Of a DNA stretch of 13,606 bases, positions 1 through 6,952 are shown in pieces (the stretch's first letter is position 1; every line of letters starts with the position of its first letter). Position numbers and translations under genes: made by a program. The notes under the pieces were generated by a model that was not told where the DNA came from, did not search any database, and was given only the letters and a program-made list of their open reading frames with translations. This DNA comes from CAYSGX01 sp964518215 (GTDB lineage Bacteria > Bacteroidota > Bacteroidia > Chitinophagales > CAIOSU01). The stretch is from positions 1-13,606 of the forward strand of contig CAZFFP010000087.1 of the NCBI GenBank assembly GCA_964518215.1. Reading direction: 5' to 3'.

Positions 1-159
1 GATTAAAAAGATGGATTCACGATACTCACAATCATAGACAATTGACACATCTGGTATGTTGTGGTTTGATTAAAAAGATGGATTCACGATACTATTTGGC
101 GCTTAGTGCCGAAAACTTAGACAGTTGTGGTTTGATTAAAAAGATGGATTCACGATACT
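1..159 (+). CRISPR. End of a CRISPR array, probably type II-C
   Basis: Two complete identical 36-bp repeats lie at 58-93 and 124-159. They start GTTGTGGTTTGATTAAAA and end GGATTCACGATACT. The last 26 bp of a third copy occupy 1-26, cut by the window edge. The spacers are 27-57 (31 bp) and 94-123 (30 bp) and are unrelated to each other. No further repeat follows 159, so this is one terminus of the array. Repeat and spacer lengths and the GTTGTGG start are what Cas9 II-C arrays of Bacteroidota usually show. The 3' end is unlike type VI-B repeats, which end in ACAAC. Subtype is therefore inference. No cas gene is visible in the window; cas9-cas1-cas2 would have to lie to the left. A terminator at 216-264 on the same strand suggests transcription left to right, making this the distal end. 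Confidence 0.93.
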
Positions 160-215
160 CTTGGGCGGATTAAGTCCTTTAGTATCAAAAAAATAGTATC
201 GAAAGTGTCGTGCAT

Positions 216-264
216 AAAATGCCCCGTTGCCTATTGAAAAATAATGCTTCGGGGCATTTTTTTT
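216..264 (+). terminator. Rho-independent terminator after the CRISPR array
   Basis: AAAATGCCCCG at 216-226 is perfectly complementary to CGGGGCATTTT at 250-260. This gives an 11-bp stem with a 23-nt loop, followed by an unbroken T run (257-264) that overlaps the stem base. It lies 57 bp after the last repeat and would end a left-to-right array transcript. It could instead be the 3' hairpin of a small RNA such as a tracrRNA, but I find no anti-repeat for the GTTGTGG end of the repeat in this flank. Confidence 0.8.
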
Positions 265-318
265 CACCACCCAATAGAACTGAAAATGGCACCCGAAATG
301 CTATTGAAACCTGAACTT

Positions 319-339
319 TAATAAAAAGACTTTTTATTA
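319..339 (-). terminator. AT-rich perfect hairpin downstream of the minus-strand secreted protein gene
   Basis: TAATAAAAAG (319-328) and CTTTTTATTA (330-339) form a perfect 10-bp inverted repeat around one central base. It sits 19 bp past the stop of the 359-1627 gene. The position suits a terminator for that gene, or a bidirectional one together with the 216-264 hairpin. The stem is almost all A-T, so the call is weak. Confidence 0.35.
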
Positions 340-358
340 GCAGGCGGGGGAAGTTTTT

Positions 359-1627
359 TTACGTCTTCTGTTTTTTTTTCTTGGCTGCCGGAAACAACAC
401 GTTGTTCAGAATTAAACGGTAGCCGGGCGAGTTGGGGTGTAAACTCAAATCGGTGGGTGGGTCGCCAACAAAATGCTGATAATCTTCGGGGTCGTGTCCG
501 CCATACCAGGTCCAGGTGCCAAAGCCATATTCGCCATGAATATATCGGGCTTCGTTGGCAGCGCTGTTTTCGCCCAATATCAGCACACTCGATTTGATAA
601 AATTTTTGTTGAAAGCTGTGGTTTGCCCCATAAAACCTTTTAAAGTTTTAGTGTGGTTTTGTGTGAGCATGGTAGGAATAGGGTCCCATTTGGCAGAAAA
701 ATCAAATAGAGTGAAGTAGTCTAATTCTTTGGGAACATTTCTTCCGAAGTTGGCATCTATATTCGAATATTCATACTCGTAAGGATTGGTGCGCAGTTGA
801 AAATCTTTAAAAGCAAAGGTTTTGCTGAAATCGAGTTTGCTTTGCGCCATAGGATCTGCGGGGTCGCCATCATACATGCTTTCGAGAATATCAAGACCTT
901 CGGCAGCCAGCGCTATATCATACGAATCGGTGGCGCTGCACATGGCAAACATAAATCCGCCTCCGGCAACATAATCGCGCACTTTATGCACCACCGCCAA
1001 TTTCAGTTGCGATACTTTTTTAAATCCGTGACGGGCAGCAATACTTTCCAATTCTTTTACCTGTTCCTGATACCACGCGGCAGAAGCATACATGCCGTAA
1101 AATTTTCCATATTGTCCGGTGAAATCTTCGTGATGCAAATGCAGCCAATCGTATTTAGGCAATACACCATTCAGAATTTCGTCATCGTAAATAATATCGT
1201 AAGGAATTTCCGCATAAGCCATCACCAAGGTAACGGCATCGTCCCAGGGTGCTTTTGATTTTGGAGAATAAACTGCCACCTTAGGAGCCTTTTCCAATTT
1301 TACCACATCCATATTTACTTCAGGATTGGCAATGTCGTTGATGATTTTATTGTATTGTCCATCGGCAATTACTTCATAAGAAATGTTTCTGATGATGCAT
1401 TCTTTTTCAAAACTTTCTAAATATTTAAAACAAAAACTACCGCCCCGATAATTGAGCAGCCAATCGGCTTCCACACCTTTTGTCAATACCCAATAAGCCA
1501 ATCCGTAAGATTTTAAATGGTCGCGTTGCGATTGGTCCATGGGGATAAGAATATAAGCTGCGCGTGCCTGATGAAATGCAGTGAATAATGTAACCAGAAA
1601 AAATACAACCGGTATGAAACGCTTCAT
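359..1627 (-). CDS. Secreted protein with a ThuA/class I glutamine-amidotransferase-like look
   Basis: The product is 422 aa. Residues 1-23 are a typical signal peptide (MKRF, hydrophobic core, ARA before the likely cleavage), so it is exported. The body shows an alpha/beta Rossmann-like pattern: a KVAVYSPKSKAPWDDA segment near 116-131, DWLHLHHEDFTG at 160-171, and GGGFMFAMCSATDS at 222-235. The last resembles a nucleophile elbow, with Cys230 as candidate nucleophile. A C-terminal GTWTWYGGHDPED motif (370-382) recalls the GHD segment of ThuA-type domains. From memory, Bacteroidota homologues are often labelled asparagine synthetase B, but I see no N-terminal Cys2 glutaminase or ATP-pyrophosphatase motif, so that label looks wrong. 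Substrate and activity are unknown. The C-terminal tail is Lys-rich (KKKKQKT). It is transcribed alone, divergently from lemA. The start is the ATG directly before the signal peptide. Confidence 0.85.
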   Translation of the reverse strand: MKRFIPVVFFLVTLFTAFHQARAAYILIPMDQSQRDHLKSYGLAYWVLTKGVEADWLLNYRGGSFCFKYLESFEKECIIRNISYEVIADGQYNKIINDIANPEVNMDVVKLEKAPKVAVYSPKSKAPWDDAVTLVMAYAEIPYDIIYDDEILNGVLPKYDWLHLHHEDFTGQYGKFYGMYASAAWYQEQVKELESIAARHGFKKVSQLKLAVVHKVRDYVAGGGFMFAMCSATDSYDIALAAEGLDILESMYDGDPADPMAQSKLDFSKTFAFKDFQLRTNPYEYEYSNIDANFGRNVPKELDYFTLFDFSAKWDPIPTMLTQNHTKTLKGFMGQTTAFNKNFIKSSVLILGENSAANEARYIHGEYGFGTWTWYGGHDPEDYQHFVGDPPTDLSLHPNSPGYRLILNNVLFPAAKKKKQKT

Positions 1628-1822
1628 GCTTTGATAATGATGATTTTCAAACTACAATAAAAAGCTAACGACACGTAAAGTTCAATATTTTAGCTGAAAT
1701 GCTTTTTTTAAATGATTAACATTTCACAGTATTGGGTAAAAATCAGCAACATTTTTTAACACCTACCTATTTCAAATACATATACCTTTACAAAATTCAT
1801 TCATTCACAAAAACAGTTACCT

Positions 1823-2389
1823 ATGGCAGGCATACTCATTTTTTTCGGAGTTATTGTGCTCCTTGTATTTTACATCATATCTCTCTACAACCGAATCATT
1901 TCTTTACGCAATCATCGTGAAAATGCTTTTGCCGATATTGATGTGCAGTTGAAACAACGACATGATTTAATTCCGCAGTTGGTAGATGCAGTGAAAGGAT
2001 ACATGAAGCATGAAGAAGGGGTGCTGACAAGAGTTACAGAAGCCAGAGCCGCAGCCATGAGTGCCGGTAGTATTGATGGAAAAATAGCTGCCGAAAAACA
2101 ATTGACGTCTGCTTTGCAGGGGTTGCGAATTGCTGTGGAAGCCTATCCCGATTTAAAAGCCAATCAGAATTTTAAACACCTGCAGGAAGAAATTGCCGAT
2201 GTTGAAAATAAATTAGCCGCATCGCGCAGATTTTTCAATTCGGCAACCAAAGAATACAACACGGCTACCGAAACATTTCCTGCCAATATTATTGCCGGCA
2301 TGTTCAATTTCAAACGCGAAACCATGTTTGATTTAGGCAGCGAACAGCGCACTCAATTAGATGCAGCGCCTAAGGTGAAATTTGATTAA
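1823..2389 (+). CDS. lemA: LemA family membrane protein
   Basis: The 188-aa product has the standard LemA layout. One N-terminal membrane segment (residues 3-21) is followed by a long helical domain that begins with the family hallmark NRIISLRN...AFADIDVQLKQRHDLIPQLV (23-54) and ends with FPANIIAGMFNFK. LemA proteins are thought to expose a short N-terminus outside and carry a cytoplasmic helical bundle; their molecular function is not settled. The length is normal. The ATG precedes the membrane segment directly. The next gene, an HtpX-like protease, starts 12 bp after the stop. This lemA-htpX pairing is common in bacteria and suggests a shared role in membrane protein quality control. A weak -7-like TACCTTTA lies at 1783-1790. 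Confidence 0.95.
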   Translation: MAGILIFFGVIVLLVFYIISLYNRIISLRNHRENAFADIDVQLKQRHDLIPQLVDAVKGYMKHEEGVLTRVTEARAAAMSAGSIDGKIAAEKQLTSALQGLRIAVEAYPDLKANQNFKHLQEEIADVENKLAASRRFFNSATKEYNTATETFPANIIAGMFNFKRETMFDLGSEQRTQLDAAPKVKFD

Positions 2390-2401
2390 CGGTTCTGCTG
2401 C

Positions 2402-3346
2402 ATGAAATACGTTGGTTTACAAACTCAAATAAGGCAGAATAATTTCCGCTCAACTATTCTGTTGTTGGGTTTTCCAGCATTGATGTTGGCGCTCACATAC
2501 ATCTTTTTCTTTTTTATTGCTATGGAAGAGGGAATGGATGTGGTGAACGAATTGTTCTTCGGCACTTTTCCTATAATTACAGTTATTGTTGGCGTGTGGT
2601 TTCTCATTGCTTTTTTCTTTCATTCTAAAATGATTGAAAAAGCTACCGGTTCGCGCCCATTAGAAAGGCGCGACAATATGCGGGTTTACAATCTGGTCGA
2701 AAATTTATGTATATCTAAAGGGATGCGCATCCCAAAAATCAATGTTATTAATGACGATGCTCTCAATGCTTTTGCCAGCGGCATTAATGAAAACACTTAT
2801 ACCGTTACACTTTCGAGGGGCATCATTAATCAACTCAAGGATGAAGAACTCGAAGGCGTGATTGCGCATGAACTTATGCACATCAGAAACCGCGATGTTC
2901 GTTTGCTCATAGTAAGTATCATTTTCGTGGGCATATTTGCTTTTGTTTCGGAAATTGCTTTTCGTTCGCTGCTATTTGGTGGCGGACGCAGGAGGAGTGG
3001 GGGAGGAAAGAAAGACGGAGGCGGTGCCGCTATAGTGCTGATTCTTGTTTTGGCGGTGATTGGCTATTTGATTTCCATGTTGTTCAGGTTTGCCATTTCG
3101 CGCAAGCGCGAGTACATGGCAGATGCCGGAGCAGCCGAGATGACGAAAAATCCCCGCGCCTTAGCTTCAGCGCTTCGGAAAGTTTCTCAAAACCCGCGCA
3201 TAGAAGCCGTGAAGCGCGATGATGTGGCACAACTTTTTATTGAACATCCCACTGAAAAAAGCAAAGGAATTGTTGGAATGTTTCAAGGTTTATTTGCAAC
3301 ACATCCACCCATTGAAGAGCGTATCAAAATTTTAGAGCAGTTTTAA
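2402..3346 (+). CDS. htpX: HtpX-like M48 family membrane zinc metalloprotease
   Basis: The 314-aa product has four likely membrane segments (about 18-40, 55-74, 168-187 and 208-230). The zinc motif HELMH is at 156-160, with Glu157 as catalytic base. A downstream SRKREYMADAGA segment supplies the third ligand, Glu237. This is the M48 peptidase arrangement of HtpX, an inner-membrane protease that degrades misfolded membrane proteins with the active site on the cytoplasmic face. A glycine/arginine/lysine-rich linker (about 194-208) sits between the third and fourth membrane segments. The C-terminal FATHPPIEERIKIL motif is also typical. It follows lemA by 12 bp and is surely cotranscribed with it. 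The length agrees with the family. Confidence 0.95.
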   Translation: MKYVGLQTQIRQNNFRSTILLLGFPALMLALTYIFFFFIAMEEGMDVVNELFFGTFPIITVIVGVWFLIAFFFHSKMIEKATGSRPLERRDNMRVYNLVENLCISKGMRIPKINVINDDALNAFASGINENTYTVTLSRGIINQLKDEELEGVIAHELMHIRNRDVRLLIVSIIFVGIFAFVSEIAFRSLLFGGGRRRSGGGKKDGGGAAIVLILVLAVIGYLISMLFRFAISRKREYMADAGAAEMTKNPRALASALRKVSQNPRIEAVKRDDVAQLFIEHPTEKSKGIVGMFQGLFATHPPIEERIKILEQF

Positions 3347-3486
3347 ACTATACCTTATAGAAAAATAGTCCTCCAAATTTAATGAACACTGTAATGGCGA
3401 GTCTGCCGAATCATGAATGTATAGCAACATTTTGTCCTTAAATCACCTCTTGATAAAAGCATACCAACCAAAAATACTGTAGCTGA

Positions 3487-3518
3487 TTTAGAACTTAGTA
3501 AACACCTTCTTAGCTTTG
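3487..3518 (+). promoter_or_regulatory. Bacteroidota-type promoter upstream of the exonuclease III gene
   Basis: TAGCTTTG at 3511-3518 matches the Bacteroidota -7 consensus TAnnTTTG exactly. TTTA at 3487-3490, 20 bp upstream, matches the -33 TTTG in three of four bases. The predicted start of transcription would fall just before the ATG at 3539, giving a very short leader. Confidence 0.45.
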
Positions 3519-3538
3519 CCCGCATCGAAAAAAGCGAA

Positions 3539-4378
3539 ATGCACGAACAACAGCAGCAGACAGAGATATCTATTGTTACTTACAATGTTAATGGCATACG
3601 GAGCGCTATAAATAAAGGCTTCACCCGTTGGTTAGAATACTTCAATCCCGACATAGTTTGTATTCAGGAAACCAAAGCACATCCCGAACAGGTTGACACC
3701 TCTATTTTTCAATATCTTGGGTACCAACATTATTGGCACAGTGCAGAAAAAAAGGGTTACAGTGGTGTAGCGGTATTGAGTAAAATTAGCCCTCAAAATG
3801 TATTTGAAGGTTGCGGCATTCCTGAATACGATGCAGAAGGCAGGGTTTTGCGGGTGGACTTTGGAAGTTTTATGATAGTGAACACTTACTTCCCTTCGGG
3901 AAGTTCGGGCGATAAGCGACAGGCATTCAAAATGCAGTTTCTGCACGATTATTTGACGCTGTTCGAAACATGGAAAAAAACTTCGCCCAATCTCCTCATT
4001 TGTGGTGATTTCAATATTTGCCATAAAGCCATTGATATTCACGACCCGGTGGGCAATAAAAACTCTTCGGGTTTTCTGCCTGAAGAAAGAGTGTGGATGG
4101 ACAGCTATTTCGACAGAGGCATGATTGATACTTTTCGGCATTTCAACCCGCAGCCACATGAATACTCGTGGTGGACTTTTCGTGCTAATGCACGCTTTCG
4201 CAATAAAGGTTGGCGTATAGATTATATAACTGCCAGCGATAGCATGAAAGAAAATTTATTATCATCAAAAATTCATCAGGATGTGGTGCATAGCGATCAT
4301 TGCCCTGTGAGCGTAAGGATTTCTTTGACTGGCACTGATGAGAATTATTCTTCCAGTCTTTTATTTAGAGGAGAGTAA
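3539..4378 (+). CDS. xth: Exodeoxyribonuclease III / AP endonuclease
   Basis: The 279-aa product is an exonuclease/endonuclease/phosphatase-fold enzyme of the ExoIII/APE1 type. It acts in base excision repair by cutting at abasic sites and trimming blocked 3' ends. The expected active-site residues are present in order: Asn16 in YNVNG, metal-binding Glu44 in IQETK, Tyr117 in NTYFPSG, Asp157 and Asn159 in GDFNI, Asp228 in GWRIDYI, and Asp253-His254 in HSDHCP. The N-terminus has about eight extra residues, rich in Gln (MHEQQQQT), before the usual first strand. No other ATG lies between them, so this start is kept. The last 15 residues past ISLTG are a non-conserved tail. The gene seems monocistronic, 192 bp after htpX, with its own promoter-like boxes. 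Confidence 0.95.
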   Translation: MHEQQQQTEISIVTYNVNGIRSAINKGFTRWLEYFNPDIVCIQETKAHPEQVDTSIFQYLGYQHYWHSAEKKGYSGVAVLSKISPQNVFEGCGIPEYDAEGRVLRVDFGSFMIVNTYFPSGSSGDKRQAFKMQFLHDYLTLFETWKKTSPNLLICGDFNICHKAIDIHDPVGNKNSSGFLPEERVWMDSYFDRGMIDTFRHFNPQPHEYSWWTFRANARFRNKGWRIDYITASDSMKENLLSSKIHQDVVHSDHCPVSVRISLTGTDENYSSSLLFRGE

Positions 4379-4478
4379 AATTGTAAAAGCTCCTTTTTAT
4401 TCCGGAATCAACATTAATGATTTTTTATAGTGGATGAATAATTGAGCACAAGTACTTATTTTTAATAAAAAATAGAAC

Positions 4479-4661
4479 ATGAATAAACTGAATTTTTTAT
4501 GGATAGCTTTTTTTGTATTAGTGTTTCATTCGTGCGAACAGTGCTATACCTGCCGTATAGAAAACACCTCAACTTATCAGGACTATTGCGGAAAAAGAAA
4601 AGAACTTAAAAAGTCTATTGACCTTGCCGAATCAGTAGGATTCAAGTGTGAAAAACGATAA
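4479..4661 (+). CDS. Small cysteine-rich lipoprotein, first of a tandem pair
   Basis: The product has 60 residues: a short charged start (MNK), a hydrophobic segment, then FHSC with Cys19 in a lipobox-like position. It is probably a lipid-anchored envelope protein of about 42 residues after processing. The mature part has Cys at 19, 22, 25, 37 and 57. The four besides the lipidated one could form two disulfides. The arrangement CxxCxxC, then a Tyr-Cys-Gly, then Gly-Phe-x-Cys near the end is shared with the neighbour at 4714-4893. I recognise this only as a type of short hypothetical protein seen in Bacteroidota and give no function. The ORF is small, but the paralogue next door with matching Cys spacing makes it very likely real. 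Confidence 0.72.
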   Translation: MNKLNFLWIAFFVLVFHSCEQCYTCRIENTSTYQDYCGKRKELKKSIDLAESVGFKCEKR

Positions 4662-4674
4662 GTTTTTTTGGCTT

Positions 4675-4682
4675 TATATTTG
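4675..4682 (+). promoter_or_regulatory. Possible -7 box before the second small lipoprotein
   Basis: TATATTTG fits TAnnTTTG exactly and lies 31 bp before the ATG at 4714, in the 52-bp gap between the two lipoprotein genes. No -33 element is seen at the usual distance. It suggests, without proving, that the second gene can be transcribed on its own. Confidence 0.25.
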
Positions 4683-4713
4683 ATAAATCGTAAAAACTAA
4701 AAATACATATTTG

Positions 4714-4893
4714 ATGAACAAAATAATATTTTCCTTATTGTTGGCTTCAACCATTCTTTATTCATGTGAAAGATGTTATGAATGTACCCTTACCGATCAA
4801 ATTACAGGTAATGTGGATCGTGCAGAATTTTGTGGCGCTATTTCCGAAGCAGATGAGTTAGAGGCTTCGGGCTATGTATGCTCCGCAAAATAA
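4714..4893 (+). CDS. Small cysteine-rich lipoprotein, second of a tandem pair
   Basis: The product has 59 residues. I start at the ATG at 4714; the TTG one codon earlier is unneeded. It begins MNK, like its neighbour. The lipobox-like LYSC puts the lipidated residue at Cys18. The remaining cysteines are at 21, 24, 40 and 56, giving the same CxxCxxC ... (Phe/Tyr)-Cys-Gly ... Gly-(Tyr/Phe)-x-Cys pattern as the 4479-4661 product, while the residues between have diverged strongly. Conserved cysteines with drifting loops suggest disulfide-held folds that arose by an old duplication. The mature part is acidic (EADELE), whereas the first copy is basic (KRKELKK). Function is unknown. There is no obvious link to the flanking exonuclease or DUF721 genes. 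Confidence 0.75.
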   Translation: MNKIIFSLLLASTILYSCERCYECTLTDQITGNVDRAEFCGAISEADELEASGYVCSAK

Positions 4894-5068
4894 GTATTGC
4901 AATTTAAAAATGGCTTGTTGTTCGTTTCATAAGAACTTTTAAAAAGTTACTGATTTTTTATTCGGTAACGATTAAAATTATGTTTTGTATTGCCCGATAA
5001 ATTAAGAGTTAACAAAGATCTTATTTTATTTGTTGCGGTTTATATGAGTTTCTCCTGTTACGATTCAT

Positions 5069-5076
5069 TACCTTTG
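5069..5076 (+). promoter_or_regulatory. Possible -7 box before the DUF721 gene
   Basis: TACCTTTG matches TAnnTTTG exactly, 22 bp before the ATG at 5099. No convincing -33 TTTG is found at the usual spacing. If real, it drives the DUF721-protease pair. Confidence 0.3.
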
Positions 5077-5098
5077 AATTTCTGCAGACTTAAAATCC

Positions 5099-5389
5099 AT
5101 GAACCTATACAACCAAAAAGTATTAAAGGACGCGCTGAAAGAATTGGTGAAAGTTTATCAATTGAAACCTAAACTTTCGCAGACAAAACTCGAAGCTGAG
5201 TGGGAATTAATCATGGGAAAAACTATTGCTAAATATACAGATAGAGTTTATGTGAAAGATAAAAAACTCTTCATTCATGTGAAAAACTCAACTCTGAAAA
5301 ATGAACTTCATTATAACAAAGAAAAAATTATTGATAAAGTAAATACTGCCATAGAAGTTGGTTATGTAAATGAGGTAATTATTAAATAG
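5099..5389 (+). CDS. DUF721 (DciA-like) protein
   Basis: The product is 96 aa, the normal size for the short DUF721 proteins of Bacteroidota. The family pattern is visible: an N-terminal helix (about 5-20), then EAEWELIMGKTIAKYT (32-47) with the conserved Trp35 and MG, a strand pair (VYVKDKKLFIHV, 50-61), and a helix leading with LKNELHYNKEKIIDKVN (66-82). DUF721 includes DciA, which loads or operates the replicative helicase DnaB in bacteria lacking DnaC/DnaI-type loaders. A DNA-replication role is therefore plausible, but rests on family membership only. It is often found near recF, which is not here. Instead, a secreted protease starts 7 bp after the stop. The two genes share the same sequence around the start (AAATCCATGAA). 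Confidence 0.88.
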   Translation: MNLYNQKVLKDALKELVKVYQLKPKLSQTKLEAEWELIMGKTIAKYTDRVYVKDKKLFIHVKNSTLKNELHYNKEKIIDKVNTAIEVGYVNEVIIK

Positions 5390-5396
5390 AAAATCC

Positions 5397-6950
5397 ATGA
5401 AGCATTTTATAATAATTGTCATTTCTTTTGCTCTCTTTAGTAACAGTAATTTTGCTCAAACTTACCAAAGTGATTTTCTTGATGGCGAAATTCACATGAA
5501 AGTTTCTGATAGTTTTCAGGGACAGCTTACGTTAAGCGAAACACTGCTTTCCACGCTCATACCTACTTATGGAATTGATACGCTGTATTATCCATTTACT
5601 GATCTTAGTAACGATACTTTAGAGAATACTTGCCGCATAAAATTCTCAAATGTTGCTCTTACCGGGCAATTGTTAAGTGCATTATATACCTTGCCTTATT
5701 GCGATTATGCAGAGTTGAGCCCACTATATACTACTACATTTACACCTAACGATGTCAATGCCAATCAATGGTATTTGCAAACTATTCAGGCTTTTAATGC
5801 CTGGAATATTTCTCAGGGTTCTCAAGATGTAGTTATTGCTATTGTTGATAACGCTGTCAGAATTACACATGAAGACCTTCAGGATAATATTTGGATAAAT
5901 ACCGGGGAAATTCCGAACAATGGTATAGACGATGATTTAAATGGATATGTTGATGACCGTTTTGGCTATGATGTAGCCGACAGAAATTCCAATCCTGCCC
6001 CCCCCGCAGGCATTAACAGCAGCGATGCTTTCAATCATGGTACTCATTGTGCGGGAATTGCTGCTGCTGTAACAAACAATGGTAAAGGCGTGGCTTCTAT
6101 TGGTTTTAAGGCGAAAATTATGGCGGTAAAATGTACCCGAGATTCAGGTCCCGGAAATGTGTTACACAATTCAATAGACGGAGTTACTTATGCTATGCGC
6201 AATAATGCCGATATCATCAGCATGTCTTTTGCTTCTTCAGGCAATTCGATTACTAATGAACTGCTTTTCAAAACTGCACATGCACGAGGAATCGTCTTGA
6301 TTGGCGCAGCAGGCAATGATAATACTTCAACTCCTTATTATCCTGCGGCTTATGCAAATGTTTTTGCTGTAGGCGCCACCAACGAGAATGATGAAAAAGC
6401 TTCTTTCTCAAATTTCGGCAGCTATATAAATATTATGGCTCCGGGTGTAAATATTTACAGCACTAAAGCAGCATCAGACAGCGATTACGGTTTCAATAGC
6501 GGCACTTCTATGGCTTGTCCGTTGGTAGCAGGATTAGCAAGTCTTGTATTGGCAGAGCGACCTAACTATTCTCCCCAACAAGTGTATGCCGAATTGTCTC
6601 AAAATGCCGATAATATCTCTGCACAAAATCCGGGATTTAACGGGCAGTTGGGAAGCGGGCGTATTAATGCTTTTAAAACTTTACAGAGTTTTACTTCTAA
6701 TGTGTCTATAGATGCACTTGATAATGATTTGAAAATTTTTCCGGTACCCGCTACTAATGATTTATTTATTGTAGGTGACGGAATAGATTCTTTTAAACTG
6801 TATGATGTTAGCGGAAATACACTTGATGTTCCCGCTGATATTTCAGATGAACAAATAATACTTGATTTAACCTTTCTTGCACAAGGAGTATATTTTATTC
6901 AATTACAAACAAATAATACTTTGGTTACTCAGAGGATACTGAAGTATTAA
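5397..6950 (+). CDS. Subtilisin-like S8 serine protease with T9SS C-terminal sorting domain
   Basis: The 517-aa product starts with a signal peptide (1-20, ending NFA before Gln21). Residues 21 to about 117 may be a prodomain. The peptidase S8 domain covers about 120-430. Its catalytic triad is Asp151 (AIVDNAV), His214 (NHGTHCAG) and Ser371 (GTSMACPLVAGL), with oxyanion Asn307 (GAAGNDN). The stretch NNGIDDDLNGYVDD (174-187) is a typical insert that may bind calcium. The last 75 residues (LKIFPVPATNDLF ... LAQGVYFIQLQ ... QRILKY) are a type A T9SS sorting domain, so the protein should cross the outer membrane and be released or surface-attached. The Asp motif reads Asp-Asn-Ala where most subtilases have Asp-Ser/Thr-Gly. 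It probably shares a transcript with the DUF721 gene 7 bp upstream. Confidence 0.95.
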   Translation: MKHFIIIVISFALFSNSNFAQTYQSDFLDGEIHMKVSDSFQGQLTLSETLLSTLIPTYGIDTLYYPFTDLSNDTLENTCRIKFSNVALTGQLLSALYTLPYCDYAELSPLYTTTFTPNDVNANQWYLQTIQAFNAWNISQGSQDVVIAIVDNAVRITHEDLQDNIWINTGEIPNNGIDDDLNGYVDDRFGYDVADRNSNPAPPAGINSSDAFNHGTHCAGIAAAVTNNGKGVASIGFKAKIMAVKCTRDSGPGNVLHNSIDGVTYAMRNNADIISMSFASSGNSITNELLFKTAHARGIVLIGAAGNDNTSTPYYPAAYANVFAVGATNENDEKASFSNFGSYINIMAPGVNIYSTKAASDSDYGFNSGTSMACPLVAGLASLVLAERPNYSPQQVYAELSQNADNISAQNPGFNGQLGSGRINAFKTLQSFTSNVSIDALDNDLKIFPVPATNDLFIVGDGIDSFKLYDVSGNTLDVPADISDEQIILDLTFLAQGVYFIQLQTNNTLVTQRILKY

Positions 6951-6952
6951 AA

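Noticed and set aside
160..264. tracrRNA next to the CRISPR array
   Set aside because: No stretch is complementary to the GTTGTGGTTTGAT half of the repeat on either strand; only 6-7 bp match its other end. Kept only as a question in the findings.
4990..5172. 60-codon frame with a hydrophobic segment and a Cys, resembling a third small lipoprotein
   Set aside because: It starts at TTG, overlaps the DUF721 gene in another frame, and lacks the cysteine pattern of the neighbouring pair.
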